A DNA stretch of 64,000 nt from Aestuariibaculum sp. M13 (GTDB lineage: Bacteria; Bacteroidota; Bacteroidia; Flavobacteriales; Flavobacteriaceae), in the NCBI RefSeq assembly GCF_024723255.1, contig NZ_JANIAC010000005.1, positions 62,001 through 126,000 on the forward strand, written 5' to 3'. The notes under the pieces are model-generated. The model was not told where the DNA came from and did no database searches. It was given only the letters and a program-made list of their open reading frames with translations. Of the stretch, positions 1-8,840 are shown one piece after another; within the stretch, counting starts at the first letter, position 1, and each line of letters opens with the position of its first letter. The translations under genes and the position numbers were made by a program.

Positions 1-878
1 TTGAGGTTGAATGTGTTTTTAGAGAATAATGAAGTAGCATCGTTATTTATAGCTTTTGTAAATGGGAATTTTACCTTCCAGTCGCTTACTGTTTTATTCC
101 AAAGCTCCAGATTTTTATGCGTATTAGATTTAATGAAGGCATAACGATTAAAACTATTAAAGTCTCCTGTTAACTCGCTAATGGCTTTTTCAATCGCTTG
201 ATGCCATGCCTTATAAAGTGTTTCGTCGTTAAATTCATCTTTATATATACTTAAATATGTTTCTAAAGCTGAATATGTGATTTGCCCTTCGGTAAGTGAT
301 TGTTCTAAAACGGGAGAATCAAAACCTGTAATACCTGTTAAAGCGGTTCTTATTATCTGGTCTCTAATCATCCATAAAACATGATAAGGTTTTATGTAAT
401 TAAAATTCAGATTTTTTTCAATAAGTTCTAACCTGATTTTTGTTTTTACAGCGTGATCTGCAATGGATTTAAAGTCTGGTGTTTCAGTAAAAATTTCTTC
501 TTCTAAAACTTGAAAACCTGTTGGGTTATTAATTTTTATGTCGGTAGCATCCTCTTCTTCAACCTTTAAAATATTCGGCTGATTTAAAAACTTGTAATTT
601 TCAGAATCAACAAAAGCCAATACGGGTTCGGCTTTTTTAAAATGAAATCTGGCATTTACATAATGCTTTTCGGAAGCTTTTATATTATCAGATTCCGATA
701 GGCTGTCTAAATAGGCAATTGTTGATATAAGCTCATTTGAAAAAGCTTTTTGAAGTGTTTCGTTCTTGTTATTATCCCTGGCTAAATAAGCAGTTTTTTG
801 TTCTTGTAAGCAGGAAGTGAATAACAGGGAAAAGAGGCCTATGAAAACATAAGCCTCTTTTTTAATTATAAATTTCAT
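1..878 (-). CDS. Cytochrome-c peroxidase-like lipoprotein, N-terminal part (runs off the window)
   Basis: The reading frame starts at the ATG at 878-876 and is still open at base 1, so only about 292 residues are visible. It begins with a lipoprotein signal (MKFIIKKEAY...LLFTSC; Cys is the acylated residue). The helical body contains 'NNPTGFQVLEEEIF' and 'ITGFDSP', which I know from the long N-terminal extension of Bacteroidota di-heme cytochrome-c peroxidases (MauG/CCP family). The heme-binding CxxCH motifs would lie beyond the window edge, so peroxidase function cannot be confirmed here. It sits 95 bp downstream of the PhoX-like gene on the same strand and is probably cotranscribed. An imelysin-like protein is the main alternative. 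Confidence 0.6.
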   Translation of the reverse strand, partial: MKFIIKKEAYVFIGLFSLLFTSCLQEQKTAYLARDNNKNETLQKAFSNELISTIAYLDSLSESDNIKASEKHYVNARFHFKKAEPVLAFVDSENYKFLNQPNILKVEEEDATDIKINNPTGFQVLEEEIFTETPDFKSIADHAVKTKIRLELIEKNLNFNYIKPYHVLWMIRDQIIRTALTGITGFDSPVLEQSLTEGQITYSALETYLSIYKDEFNDETLYKAWHQAIEKAISELTGDFNSFNRYAFIKSNTHKNLELWNKTVSDWKVKFPFTKAINNDATSLFSKNTFNL

Positions 879-973
879 CTGTTTATTTTTATTGTTTTTA
901 ATGTCAGATGGAATACGCCAATAATCATTTCGGTTGGTATCAACTTAATTGTTATGGCTCATTTCATAGGATA

Positions 974-2443
974 TTATCTCTTTAAGCCTTGAATTACGTA
1001 AAGCATACTACCTTCGTTTGAAGCAGGATTTGGATTTGCTAAAGGATCTGTAAAGTTAGCATCTGTCCAACCATGGTTTTGCGTGATTAATAAAAATGTT
1101 CTATCTACACCAACAGTCTCAGAAATATCAATCATACCTGTAATTTCCCAGTCGTTACTTGTAGAACCGTAACCAGCACCAGCAGCTAATTCCTGATCAC
1201 ATTCTAAAACGGTTTTTAGGTTTTTAGAAACAATATTATACTCGTATAATTGAGCAAAATGACTTTTTTCTGGAGTGTCAGGATATCCGTTTGGATCTTC
1301 CTGAATGTAAACGTAGTTTTCAGTAACAACTAAGTTGTCTGGACTATGGAATTCTTTAGCTTTTCCGTCTAAAATATCACCGTCTAAAACACAAGTAATA
1401 GTTCCAGATAACGGATTGTTTTCATCTAAAATAACGTGGTAAATTCTTCCGTAGAATGAACCTTTGTTTAGTAAAGCATCTTTTTTTCTACCAGTAACAG
1501 CAAAGAAAAATTCTCTGTTATTTTCAGATGAACCTTTTCTCCAGTCAATATCTTCAACTCTCGAAAAGCCCATAATACCTTTAGCTCTTGATTCAGTTTC
1601 TAACTCGTCTAAAGTTCTTTCGCTGTATTCTTCGAAAGTAATATCGTAAGATACACCTTCTTTCATATCCATTTCAAAGTTGACACCTTCAGTAAGCACT
1701 TTTAATCCATAAAGGTTTCCGTTTTCTAAATCGGCGTGATCACCAACATACATGGCTAATTGTCCAGAAGGGATGTTGTTATCACTTGTGTCATCTCCAA
1801 TTAAAACAACAGTTTTTCCAGGAAATGCATTTTTATGCATGGCTACAGCATTTTCGGTAGACCATTGTCCTAAAGCTGGTAATAAATTAGCAACCGATGC
1901 TTCGTTGGCATCTTTAAAAGGATCTGTAGCAAACACCCCTTTTGAAGCGCCTCCCCATTCTCCTCCAGAAAGGTATAAAGGACCAAATCCGTGTTCTTCA
2001 GGCGTTATTAAAGAACCTGAGCATTGTGCAGTATTAGCGGTAGCTGCGGCATTTAGAATATATTCTCCATGAACTGGCTTAAACGTTTCGTCTAAAGTAA
2101 TTCTTGCAATAGAATAATCGGCTTCTATATTATTAATAAGTGTGAATGTACCGTCTTCATTTTTCATCAAAGCAGCACCATCGGCCATACTTCCGTAAAC
2201 GAAATTTGGAGATTCAACTAAAACGTCTTCTGAAGATAAAATTGGATAAACAGAAAGATTTTTAAATCCTGGTTTTAGCTTTAAAAAGTTAGGTGTTACT
2301 GAGTGCGCTTGTAATGCTACCTTGTTTCCTTTTAGAGACATTGATGCATTGGCTGTAGTTAAAGCTTCTTCCTGAGTTGTTAAATCGTTGTTGCAACTAA
2401 ACAGAGAAGTTGCTACAACCGATGCAAGTACTAATTTTTTCAT
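974..2443 (-). CDS. PhoX-like (DUF839) lipoprotein
   Basis: A 489-residue exported protein whose N-terminus (MKKLVLASVVATSLFSC) is a lipoprotein signal with Cys17 acylated. The body reads like the PhoX/DUF839 beta-propeller family: 'VVLIGDDTS', 'GQLAMYVGD', 'NGNLYGLKVL', 'GRIYHVILDE' and 'FHSPDNLVVTENYVYIQEDP' resemble the blade strands that carry Ca/Fe ligands in alkaline phosphatase PhoX. PhoX enzymes are calcium-dependent phosphodiesterases or monoesterases, but many DUF839 proteins have no tested activity, so the reaction is an inference. There is no twin-arginine signal, unlike classical PhoX. The gene is followed on the same strand by the peroxidase-like lipoprotein gene. Confidence 0.6.
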   Translation of the reverse strand: MKKLVLASVVATSLFSCNNDLTTQEEALTTANASMSLKGNKVALQAHSVTPNFLKLKPGFKNLSVYPILSSEDVLVESPNFVYGSMADGAALMKNEDGTFTLINNIEADYSIARITLDETFKPVHGEYILNAAATANTAQCSGSLITPEEHGFGPLYLSGGEWGGASKGVFATDPFKDANEASVANLLPALGQWSTENAVAMHKNAFPGKTVVLIGDDTSDNNIPSGQLAMYVGDHADLENGNLYGLKVLTEGVNFEMDMKEGVSYDITFEEYSERTLDELETESRAKGIMGFSRVEDIDWRKGSSENNREFFFAVTGRKKDALLNKGSFYGRIYHVILDENNPLSGTITCVLDGDILDGKAKEFHSPDNLVVTENYVYIQEDPNGYPDTPEKSHFAQLYEYNIVSKNLKTVLECDQELAAGAGYGSTSNDWEITGMIDISETVGVDRTFLLITQNHGWTDANFTDPLANPNPASNEGSMLYVIQGLKR

Positions 2444-2630
2444 TGGTTTAATGTTTGATTAATTAACAACGTAAAATTAGATGGATAAACCTCTGAATAT
2501 GTTAATTGTACATTGGCTTTAAATGAAGATTTGGTTATAGCAACGTTACCAATGTAAAGTAAACTTCAATATTTAAAATGATTCTATATAGAGTTGTGTA
2601 AGGTGATGATTTATAGTTGATTTAAAATAA

Positions 2631-2668
2631 AAAAGCGATTGATAATTTAAACCTTATCAATCGCTTTT
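2631..2668 (-). terminator. Intrinsic terminator after the S10 carboxypeptidase gene
   Basis: A 14-bp perfect inverted repeat (2631-2644 with 2655-2668, around AAAAGCGATTGATA) has a 10-base loop. On the minus strand the stem is followed by a T-rich tract. It lies 27 bp past the stop of the carboxypeptidase gene and separates it from the PhoX-like gene's upstream region. Confidence 0.8.
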
Positions 2669-2694
2669 AAATTGTTTTCTAACTTTTTAAGAAA

Positions 2695-4191
2695 CTAATC
2701 TATCTCATATTTGGCAGCTTTTCCGTTAGATAGGGAGTTGCTGATAAATTCGCGTAAATCGTCGTTTGCAGTTTTTAAATCTTCATTTCTGATGTACATC
2801 ATATGGCCACTTCGGTAACCTTTAAAAGCAAAACGGTCTTTCATTTTTCCACTTGGGTCGATTTGCCACATCGTATATTTTGCCCCAAAATATGTTGTAG
2901 CTCCGTCATAATATCCCGATTGTACCAACACCTTTAAATATGGATTTTGCGCCATGGCTTGTCTTAAGCCGTCGCGAGTATTATCGTTACTATCATCCCA
3001 AGGATGTACATCTCCAAACATATTGTATTTAATGTCGGTTTTAAATTTAAGATGTTCTCTTATGTAATAGTTAATAGCAGGAGTAAAGGCATGGTTCCAT
3101 GTCGTTAATTCCGGGCTATAATCTGGCTTAACACCAATGTCTTTTTTGTCTAAACCAAGGTATCTGGAATCTAAACGACCAATAATATGTCCGCTTTCAT
3201 CACGAAGTAAGTCTTTCCAAAAGAAGTTCGTAGGTACATCTAAGTTATTCTGAAGGATGGCTGTTTTGCTTAATCCTGAGTATTTTGCGTATTGTTCGGC
3301 AATATTATTTTTTTCAGTTTCTGAAATAAATCCACCTTTAGCAATGGCAGGCATTAACTTGTTGATTGCAAAATTTTCAACCTCTGGTAAAACGTCAGAT
3401 AAATCTTTTTGTTGTAAATCTGAAGGTAGTTTGTCATGATACCATGCGGTTGCAGCATAATAAGGTAAATTTAAAGCAGAGTATTCTGGTTGTCCGGTGT
3501 TGTATTGTTTGTAATCGGCAGGCGAAACCATAATAACACCGTTTAAGTACATCCACTGGCTGTTTTGTAAAGCATTGGCTAATCCCATGACGCGGGTACC
3601 ACCATAGCTTTCACCTATAAGATATTTAGGAGATTCCCAACGGTTTTTACGAGTGACGAAGGTGTTAATCCATTCTGCAAGATATTTTATGTCTGCATTA
3701 ATTCCGAAGAAGGTTTCTCTGTTTGGTAGTTTTCCTTCTTTATTTTTAATCATCCTCGAATAGCCTGTGTTTACAGGGTTTACATATACAATATCAGCCA
3801 CATCAAGAATAGAGTGTGGGTTGTTTTTTATACCATAAGGTTGAACCGGATAGCCTTCCTCATCAAGATTCAAAACCTTAGGTCCGGTGTAAGCAATGTG
3901 CATCCAAACCGAAGCTGATCCAGGTCCACCGTTAAATGAAATGACTAATGGTCTGTTGGCTCTGTCTTTTACGTCATTACGTTCATAATACGTGTAAAAT
4001 AAAGTAGCAATTGGTTCGTCATCGTTGTTCCAAACGGGTTGTGTTCCAGTAGTTGCTGTGTATTGGAAACTTTTTCCGTTAATGGTAGCTGTATCAGTTG
4101 TTACAACGGTAGTATCTGTGGGTATTTTTCTGTTTTGAGCAAAAACAGTAACTATAGAAACCGAAAGAATCAGGGTAAAGAGTTTTGTCAT
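2695..4191 (-). CDS. Serine carboxypeptidase, peptidase family S10
   Basis: A 498-residue secreted peptidase with a Sec signal (MTKLFTLILSVSIVTVFAQ, cleavage near residue 19). The S10 hallmark 'NGGPGSAS' (oxyanion/substrate region, about residues 87-94) and the nucleophile motif 'GESYGG' with Ser195 are intact. Asp429 ('GYYDGAT') and His463 ('SGHMMY') fit the rest of the Ser-Asp-His triad. The length matches bacterial S10 enzymes, which release C-terminal amino acids from peptides. With no lipobox or C-terminal sorting domain it is probably periplasmic. It is a single gene with its own terminator. The TIGR02757 gene lies only 31 bp upstream on the same strand, so the two may be cotranscribed. 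Confidence 0.93.
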   Translation of the reverse strand: MTKLFTLILSVSIVTVFAQNRKIPTDTTVVTTDTATINGKSFQYTATTGTQPVWNNDDEPIATLFYTYYERNDVKDRANRPLVISFNGGPGSASVWMHIAYTGPKVLNLDEEGYPVQPYGIKNNPHSILDVADIVYVNPVNTGYSRMIKNKEGKLPNRETFFGINADIKYLAEWINTFVTRKNRWESPKYLIGESYGGTRVMGLANALQNSQWMYLNGVIMVSPADYKQYNTGQPEYSALNLPYYAATAWYHDKLPSDLQQKDLSDVLPEVENFAINKLMPAIAKGGFISETEKNNIAEQYAKYSGLSKTAILQNNLDVPTNFFWKDLLRDESGHIIGRLDSRYLGLDKKDIGVKPDYSPELTTWNHAFTPAINYYIREHLKFKTDIKYNMFGDVHPWDDSNDNTRDGLRQAMAQNPYLKVLVQSGYYDGATTYFGAKYTMWQIDPSGKMKDRFAFKGYRSGHMMYIRNEDLKTANDDLREFISNSLSNGKAAKYEID

Positions 4192-4222
4192 AGATTTTAG
4201 TTTTTATTATGATTGATTATTT

Positions 4223-4987
4223 TTAAAAGCCTTCAAAGACTCCTAAGCCGAATAAGGCAAAATCGTATTTTACTGGATCTTTAGGATCTAAAGTTCTAAG
4301 CGCTGTATCTAATTCCAGAAGGGCTTTAGCATCGTTTTGCTTTCGAGTTAGTAAACCCAATTTTCGAGCGACATTTCCGGAATGAACATCTAATGGGCAA
4401 GATAATTGAGCGGGTGTAATGCTTTTCCAGATACCCAAGTCTACACCGGTGTTATTTGGTCTAACCATCCATCTTAGATACATATTTATTCGCTTTGCGG
4501 CCGAATTTTTTAGTGGGTCACTTACGTGTTTTTGTGTACGTTGTAAATGGTCTATTTCAAAAAATGTTCTTTTAAATTCCGAGATGGATTTCTGAACTGA
4601 ATATGGTTCGGCGTGTAAAGCAAACAGTGTTTCAAGTCCGTTGTGTTTGGTGTAAATATGTTTTAAACACTTGATAAACTGAATGGCGTCTTCGCCGTTA
4701 AAGGTGCGGTGTACAAAAGGTTGTAGTTGCTCTAAATCGGTTTCAGAATGGTTTATAACAAAGTCGTAGGGTGTATGGCCCATCATATCCATCAATTTAT
4801 TGGCGTTATTGATGATGCTTTTTCGGTTTCCCCAGGCAATAGTTGAGGTTAGGAAAGCTGCAATTTCAATATCTTCCTTTTGAGTAAATAAATGTGGGAT
4901 TTGTATGGGGTCGCTCTCAATAAATTTAGGGCTGTTGTATTCTTCAACCTTGGCATCGAGAAATTCTTTAAGTTCTGAAGGGCTCAA
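4223..4987 (-). CDS. TIGR02757 / DUF2400 family protein
   Basis: A 254-residue soluble protein recognised by the family blocks 'FLTSTIAWGNRKSI', 'PYDFV', 'NMYLRWMVR' and 'CPLDVHSGNVARKLGLL'. The family is widespread in Bacteroidota and its biochemical role is unknown to me; the His/Asp-containing 'LDVHSGNVAR' block is the likely functional centre. The start is TTG: the frame has a stop two codons upstream and no ATG before about residue 66, and the protein from the TTG matches the usual family N-terminus (ELKEFLDAKVEEYN). No signal peptide or membrane segment is present. Confidence 0.85.
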   Translation of the reverse strand: MSPSELKEFLDAKVEEYNSPKFIESDPIQIPHLFTQKEDIEIAAFLTSTIAWGNRKSIINNANKLMDMMGHTPYDFVINHSETDLEQLQPFVHRTFNGEDAIQFIKCLKHIYTKHNGLETLFALHAEPYSVQKSISEFKRTFFEIDHLQRTQKHVSDPLKNSAAKRINMYLRWMVRPNNTGVDLGIWKSITPAQLSCPLDVHSGNVARKLGLLTRKQNDAKALLELDTALRTLDPKDPVKYDFALFGLGVFEGF

Positions 4988-5209
4988 TATTTAAAATTTC
5001 AGATTAATTGTTTTTACATGAATTCAAAAATACCAATAAATACAAAATAAGGTTATTATAAATATGTTAAAAGCTATGGCCTTTATAAGATAAATTGCTA
5101 TAAAATATCGGTAAAATGCACAAAAACACTTTAAAATGTAATATTGTGACATGTTTTTATATTAAAAATGAAATTTATAACGTTAATTAGTCCATCAAAA
5201 CATTGTATT

Positions 5210-6019
5210 ATGAAAAAAATTATTGCCCCAATTTTGGCCATTTTATTAGTTAGTTGTGATGGAGAAACTGTTAAGAATACTATTGACACCGCAACAGCTA
5301 TAGATGCTTTAACCGAATATTCAACGGTGAATAAAGTGTTTCAGGATGTTGGAAATAACAGTGGAGATGCTGTTTTAAGCTCAGAAGGCACTGCTTCTAC
5401 AGCAAAATTAACCGCTACAAAAGCAGAGGGTCCCGTTATTACTATTGATCCTTTGGATTTAACAACTTTTCCAAAAACCATTACTATTGATTATGGTACA
5501 GGTGTATTATGTAAAGACGATATAACTCGCAAAGGCATTGTAACAATTGTTTCAACCAATTGGTATGGCGTAGAGGGCAGTGTTCATACTTCTACATTTA
5601 CCAATTATTATCATGAAGATTATAAAGTTGAAGGAACACACATTGTTGAAAATTTAGGACAAAATACAGATGGTAATTTAGAGTATAGTGTAAAGATTAC
5701 CGGAGGAAAAATTACAACAACTTCCGGAGCTACAATTGAGTATTCAGAAGATTCAACTAGAACATGGATTGCTGGTAGTGATACGCCTTTAAATATTTGG
5801 GATGATGAATATTTATTAGATGGTATTCAAAACGGTACCAGTTCTAAAGGTGTGGATTATACTTTAACTGTTGAAGAATCACTGCATTTTGTATTATTAC
5901 CACGAAGTATTGAAGCAGGAATTTTAGATATTGATGTAGCAGATATTGAAGACATCAAATTGAATTACAATACTAAAATGGTGACTATTTTAGGTAAAAA
6001 TATCCCTTTCGGGTATTAA
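5210..6019 (+). CDS. Unknown lipoprotein
   Basis: A 269-residue lipoprotein. The start is taken at the ATG at 5210, because MKKIIAPILAILLVSC gives a perfect signal and lipobox; an upstream in-frame ATG at 5168 would add 14 residues in front of it. The mature part is Thr/Ser/Asp-rich and looks all-beta, with repeated short strands such as 'KTITIDYGTG' and 'VKITGGKITTTSGATIEYSED'. I do not recognise a family. It stands alone: the ABC ATPase gene converges on it from the other side of a terminator, and about 220 bp of AT-rich DNA precedes it. Confidence 0.8.
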   Translation: MKKIIAPILAILLVSCDGETVKNTIDTATAIDALTEYSTVNKVFQDVGNNSGDAVLSSEGTASTAKLTATKAEGPVITIDPLDLTTFPKTITIDYGTGVLCKDDITRKGIVTIVSTNWYGVEGSVHTSTFTNYYHEDYKVEGTHIVENLGQNTDGNLEYSVKITGGKITTTSGATIEYSEDSTRTWIAGSDTPLNIWDDEYLLDGIQNGTSSKGVDYTLTVEESLHFVLLPRSIEAGILDIDVADIEDIKLNYNTKMVTILGKNIPFGY

Positions 6020-6042
6020 ATTAATTTTTAAGTTATTTTAAG

Positions 6043-6077
6043 AAAAGGGCTTATAGAAAATTTAATAGGCCCTTTTT
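6043..6077 (+). terminator. Intrinsic terminator after the unknown lipoprotein gene
   Basis: AAAAGGGC (6043-6050) pairs with GCCCTTTT (6069-6076) across an 18-base AT-rich loop, and five T residues end the structure. It lies 24 bp after the stop codon and between two convergent genes. Confidence 0.7.
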
Positions 6078-6097
6078 ATATGTTCTATTTTCAGAGT

Positions 6098-6763
6098 TTA
6101 CTGATTTGTAATATTTCCATCAACCATAACCAGTTTTCTGTCTGCCAGATTGGCTAATTCTTCGTTGTGTGTTACAATCACAAAGGTTTGACCGAATTCA
6201 TCACGCAATTTAAAAAACAGACTATGAAGATTCTCGGCAGTTTCGCTGTCTAAATTTCCCGAAGGTTCATCGGCAAAAATTAAGTCCGGATTATTAATTA
6301 AAGCACGAGCTACTGCTACACGTTGTTGTTCTCCTCCGGAAAGTTCATTTGGCTTGTGGTCGTAACGATGCGATAAACCCAAAAAGTCCAGTAATTCTTT
6401 AGCGCGTTTTTCGGCATCTGCTTTTTTTGTTCCTTTTATAAATGCTGGTAAACAAACATTTTCTAAAGCTGTAAATTCAGGAAGTAATTGGTGAAACTGA
6501 AAAATAAACCCAATGTGTTCGTTTCTAAATTTAGCCAAGGCTTTATCTTTAAGATTGCCAATATCAATACCGTTAATAGTTAATTGATAATCTTCTTTTG
6601 ATGAAGCTTTGTCTAAAGTGCTTAATATTTGTAAAAGTGTGGTCTTCCCTGCGCCAGATGCACCAACAATAGAAACCACCTCGCCTTTTTTAATATGTAG
6701 GTCAACACCTTTTAAAACTTCTAAATCGTTATAGAATTTATGTATGTTTTTTGCTTGAATCAT
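6098..6763 (-). CDS. ABC transporter ATP-binding protein, LolD/MacB type
   Basis: A 221-residue ABC ATPase with Walker A 'GASGAGKTT' (34-42), Q-loop Gln89 in '[18 protein letters not shown]', signature 'LSGGEQQR' (141-148), Walker B '[12 protein letters not shown]' (161-172) and H-loop His199. The '[16 protein letters not shown]' and 'PSGNLD' blocks are typical of LolD, the ATPase that powers release of lipoproteins from the inner membrane, and of MacB/FtsE relatives. No permease gene is adjacent, so the partner (LolC/E-like) must be encoded elsewhere. The precise substrate is an inference. The gene is divergent from folE. Confidence 0.85.
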   Translation of the reverse strand: MIQAKNIHKFYNDLEVLKGVDLHIKKGEVVSIVGASGAGKTTLLQILSTLDKASSKEDYQLTINGIDIGNLKDKALAKFRNEHIGFIFQFHQLLPEFTALENVCLPAFIKGTKKADAEKRAKELLDFLGLSHRYDHKPNELSGGEQQRVAVARALINNPDLIFADEPSGNLDSETAENLHSLFFKLRDEFGQTFVIVTHNEELANLADRKLVMVDGNITNQ

Positions 6764-6879
6764 GTGTTTGAAATAGGAGCCGTGAATTTACTACTTTAAG
6801 CCGTTCTGTACAATTAAGAATTGTTTTTTATTGCCAAATGCGATTTAAGCTATATCTTTATTCTTCTAAAAAAATTGAA

Positions 6880-7467
6880 ATGCATTACAAATCATTCGAA
6901 GAATATAACGACGAAGCAACCGAAGGAATTAAAGATAATTACAATAAAATTATTAGCGATTTAGGAGAAGATACAAATCGTGATGGATTGCTTAAAACAC
7001 CTGAACGCGCGGCAAAAGCGATGCAGTTTTTAACTCAAGGGTATCATCAGGATCCGGTGGAGATTCTTAAAGGCGCCATGTTTGAAGAGAGTTATAACGA
7101 GATGGTTATTGTTAAAGATATTGAGTTGTATTCACTTTGTGAGCATCATATATTACCTTTTTTCGGTAAAGCGCATATTGCCTATATTCCAAACGGACAT
7201 ATTGTTGGACTAAGCAAATTACCTCGAGTGGTCGATGTTTTTGCCAGACGATTACAGGTGCAGGAACGCCTAACCGAACAGATTTTAGATTGCATTAACG
7301 ATACTTTAAAACCGCAAGGTGTTGCTGTGGTTATTGAAGCGTCGCATATGTGTATGATGATGCGCGGTGTGCAAAAACAAAATTCATTAACAACAACTTC
7401 AGGGTTTCGTGGGCAGTTTGAAAAAATAGAAACGCGAAACGAATTTTTAAAGCTGATAGGGAAGTAG
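6880..7467 (+). CDS. folE: GTP cyclohydrolase I
   Basis: A 195-residue enzyme that converts GTP to 7,8-dihydroneopterin triphosphate, the first step of tetrahydrofolate (and queuosine) synthesis. Zinc ligands are visible in 'CEHH' and in the Cys of '[10 protein letters not shown]'; '[23 protein letters not shown]' and '[10 protein letters not shown]' are family signatures. The ATG at 6880 is preferred, giving [12 protein letters not shown], which matches the usual flavobacterial N-terminus; an in-frame ATG at 6838 would add 14 atypical residues. The cytosolic enzyme works as a decamer in known relatives. The next gene on the strand is 116 bp away and appears separately regulated. Confidence 0.95.
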   Translation: MHYKSFEEYNDEATEGIKDNYNKIISDLGEDTNRDGLLKTPERAAKAMQFLTQGYHQDPVEILKGAMFEESYNEMVIVKDIELYSLCEHHILPFFGKAHIAYIPNGHIVGLSKLPRVVDVFARRLQVQERLTEQILDCINDTLKPQGVAVVIEASHMCMMMRGVQKQNSLTTTSGFRGQFEKIETRNEFLKLIGK

Positions 7468-7487
7468 TTTATTCATTTTCATTTGAT

Positions 7488-7514
7488 TTAAAACGAATGT
7501 CGTTTTAATGTCGT
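7488..7514. promoter_or_regulatory. Palindrome plus 11-bp-spaced direct repeat upstream of the HTH-amidase gene
   Basis: Arms TTAAAACGA (7488-7496) and TCGTTTTAA (7500-7508) form a perfect 9-bp inverted repeat around ATG. In addition AATGTCGT occurs twice, at 7496-7503 and 7507-7514, 11 bp apart (one helical turn). It lies 70-96 bp before the start of a gene encoding an HTH protein, so an operator is plausible. A weak folE terminator is the alternative, but no T-tract follows. Confidence 0.4.
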
Positions 7515-7583
7515 GTGAAAGACCTGATGATTTTTTTTGAATGTTTTTAAAATGAATTTATTCTTGTTAAAAATTCAATTTTA

Positions 7584-8840
7584 ATGAAAACTTTAGACTT
7601 CGGAACTCAATTAATTGAAATTAGAAATGCCAAGGGGCTAACTCAGGAAGAGCTTGCAGAGAAGTGCAATATATCTGCTCGAACTATTCAGCGAATCGAG
7701 TCGGGGAAAGTGCAGCCAAGAGCCTATACAATTAAAGTTATTTCAGAAGCTTTAGGATTTGATTTCTTTGGAGATAAAGTAAGTTTAACTGAAACTTTAA
7801 AAGAAAGCAAAAGTTTAAAATTGAATAATTCATCCATTTTATGGTATGTACAAGATTTATTTAATTTAAAAACAAATACAATGAAAAAAGTATCTATTTT
7901 AACCACTTTATGTCTAATTGTTGGAGTTAGCTTAATTTCTTTTAAATCTGAAATTAAAGCACAAGGTTCAAAAAAGGACAAAACTTTTTCTTATTCCGAA
8001 ATTGAAAATAATAACCCTAGAGATTGGAATGGAAGAATTCAAGTTGTTTTTACGAGTGAACAAACGTTTGAAAATTTGGTTTTCATCAAAAATAGATTAA
8101 AAGAACAGGGAATCACTCTTACTTATAAAGAAGTTAAATTTGACGATAAGGATAAATTAGAATCTATAAATTATTCTGTAGATTGTAGTGATGGATTTAA
8201 AGGAAGTTATGCTATAAATCAATTAAATTCTGTTAACCAGAATAAGAGAATAGGTTTTTATCGAGATTATTCAGAGTCTACTAAAACCCCTTTCTTTATC
8301 GGAAATTTAAAAAAGGTAATTGTAATTGATGCTGGACATGGTGGTGTTGATCCTGGGAATATTTCAGATGAAATAAAAGAAAAAGACATTGTTTTAAAAA
8401 TAGCTGAAAAGGTAAAGAAGATTTATAAAGAATCTGATTTTGAAATTTTAATAACAAGAACTTCAGATGATTTCATTAGTTTAGGAAATAGAGTTAGTTA
8501 TATTAATAATTTAAGTCCGGAGCTAGTTATATCATTACACACTCACGTGGTTAATAATGCAAATACTAATGGTTTCAATTTTTTTGTTAGCAGAGATGGA
8601 AAGTTTCAAGAACAATCGAATACTTTAGCAAGTAAGATGATTTCAAACCTTGAAGTCAATTTCAAGGTGAATGAAATTAAAAATGCTAATTTTGTAATTT
8701 TGAAAAATATTAATTGTCCCGGAGTTTTAATTGAACTAGGGAACATGATGAATCCAGAAGACAAAAATTTGTTGTTAACCGAAAAAGGACAAAATAAAAT
8801 TGCGGAGGAAATTGTTAAAACAATAAAATATTTAGATTGA
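7584..8840 (+). CDS. HTH-transmembrane-N-acetylmuramoyl-L-alanine amidase fusion
   Basis: A 418-residue protein with three parts. Residues 6-60 are an XRE-type helix-turn-helix ('LTQEELAEKCNISARTIQRIE'). Residues about 103-120 are a single membrane span (ILTTLCLIVGVSLISF). Residues about 244-416 are an Amidase_3 domain with zinc ligands His252 ('DAGHGG'), Glu266 ('KEKDIV') and His319 ('SLHTH') and catalytic Glu384 ('IELGNMMN'). The linker at 148-230 ('IQVVFTSEQTFENLVFIKNRL...') resembles segments next to flavobacterial BlaR1/M56 proteins, from memory. Expected topology: DNA-binding domain in the cytoplasm, cell-wall amidase in the periplasm. An internal Met100 (MKKVSIL) could start a separate exported amidase. 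The region is visibly more AT-rich than folE. Confidence 0.85.
   Translation: MKTLDFGTQLIEIRNAKGLTQEELAEKCNISARTIQRIESGKVQPRAYTIKVISEALGFDFFGDKVSLTETLKESKSLKLNNSSILWYVQDLFNLKTNTMKKVSILTTLCLIVGVSLISFKSEIKAQGSKKDKTFSYSEIENNNPRDWNGRIQVVFTSEQTFENLVFIKNRLKEQGITLTYKEVKFDDKDKLESINYSVDCSDGFKGSYAINQLNSVNQNKRIGFYRDYSESTKTPFFIGNLKKVIVIDAGHGGVDPGNISDEIKEKDIVLKIAEKVKKIYKESDFEILITRTSDDFISLGNRVSYINNLSPELVISLHTHVVNNANTNGFNFFVSRDGKFQEQSNTLASKMISNLEVNFKVNEIKNANFVILKNINCPGVLIELGNMMNPEDKNLLLTEKGQNKIAEEIVKTIKYLD

Noticed and set aside
6838-6879. Longer N-terminus for FolE
   Set aside because: The extra 14 residues do not resemble FolE; the ATG at 6880 gives the usual start.
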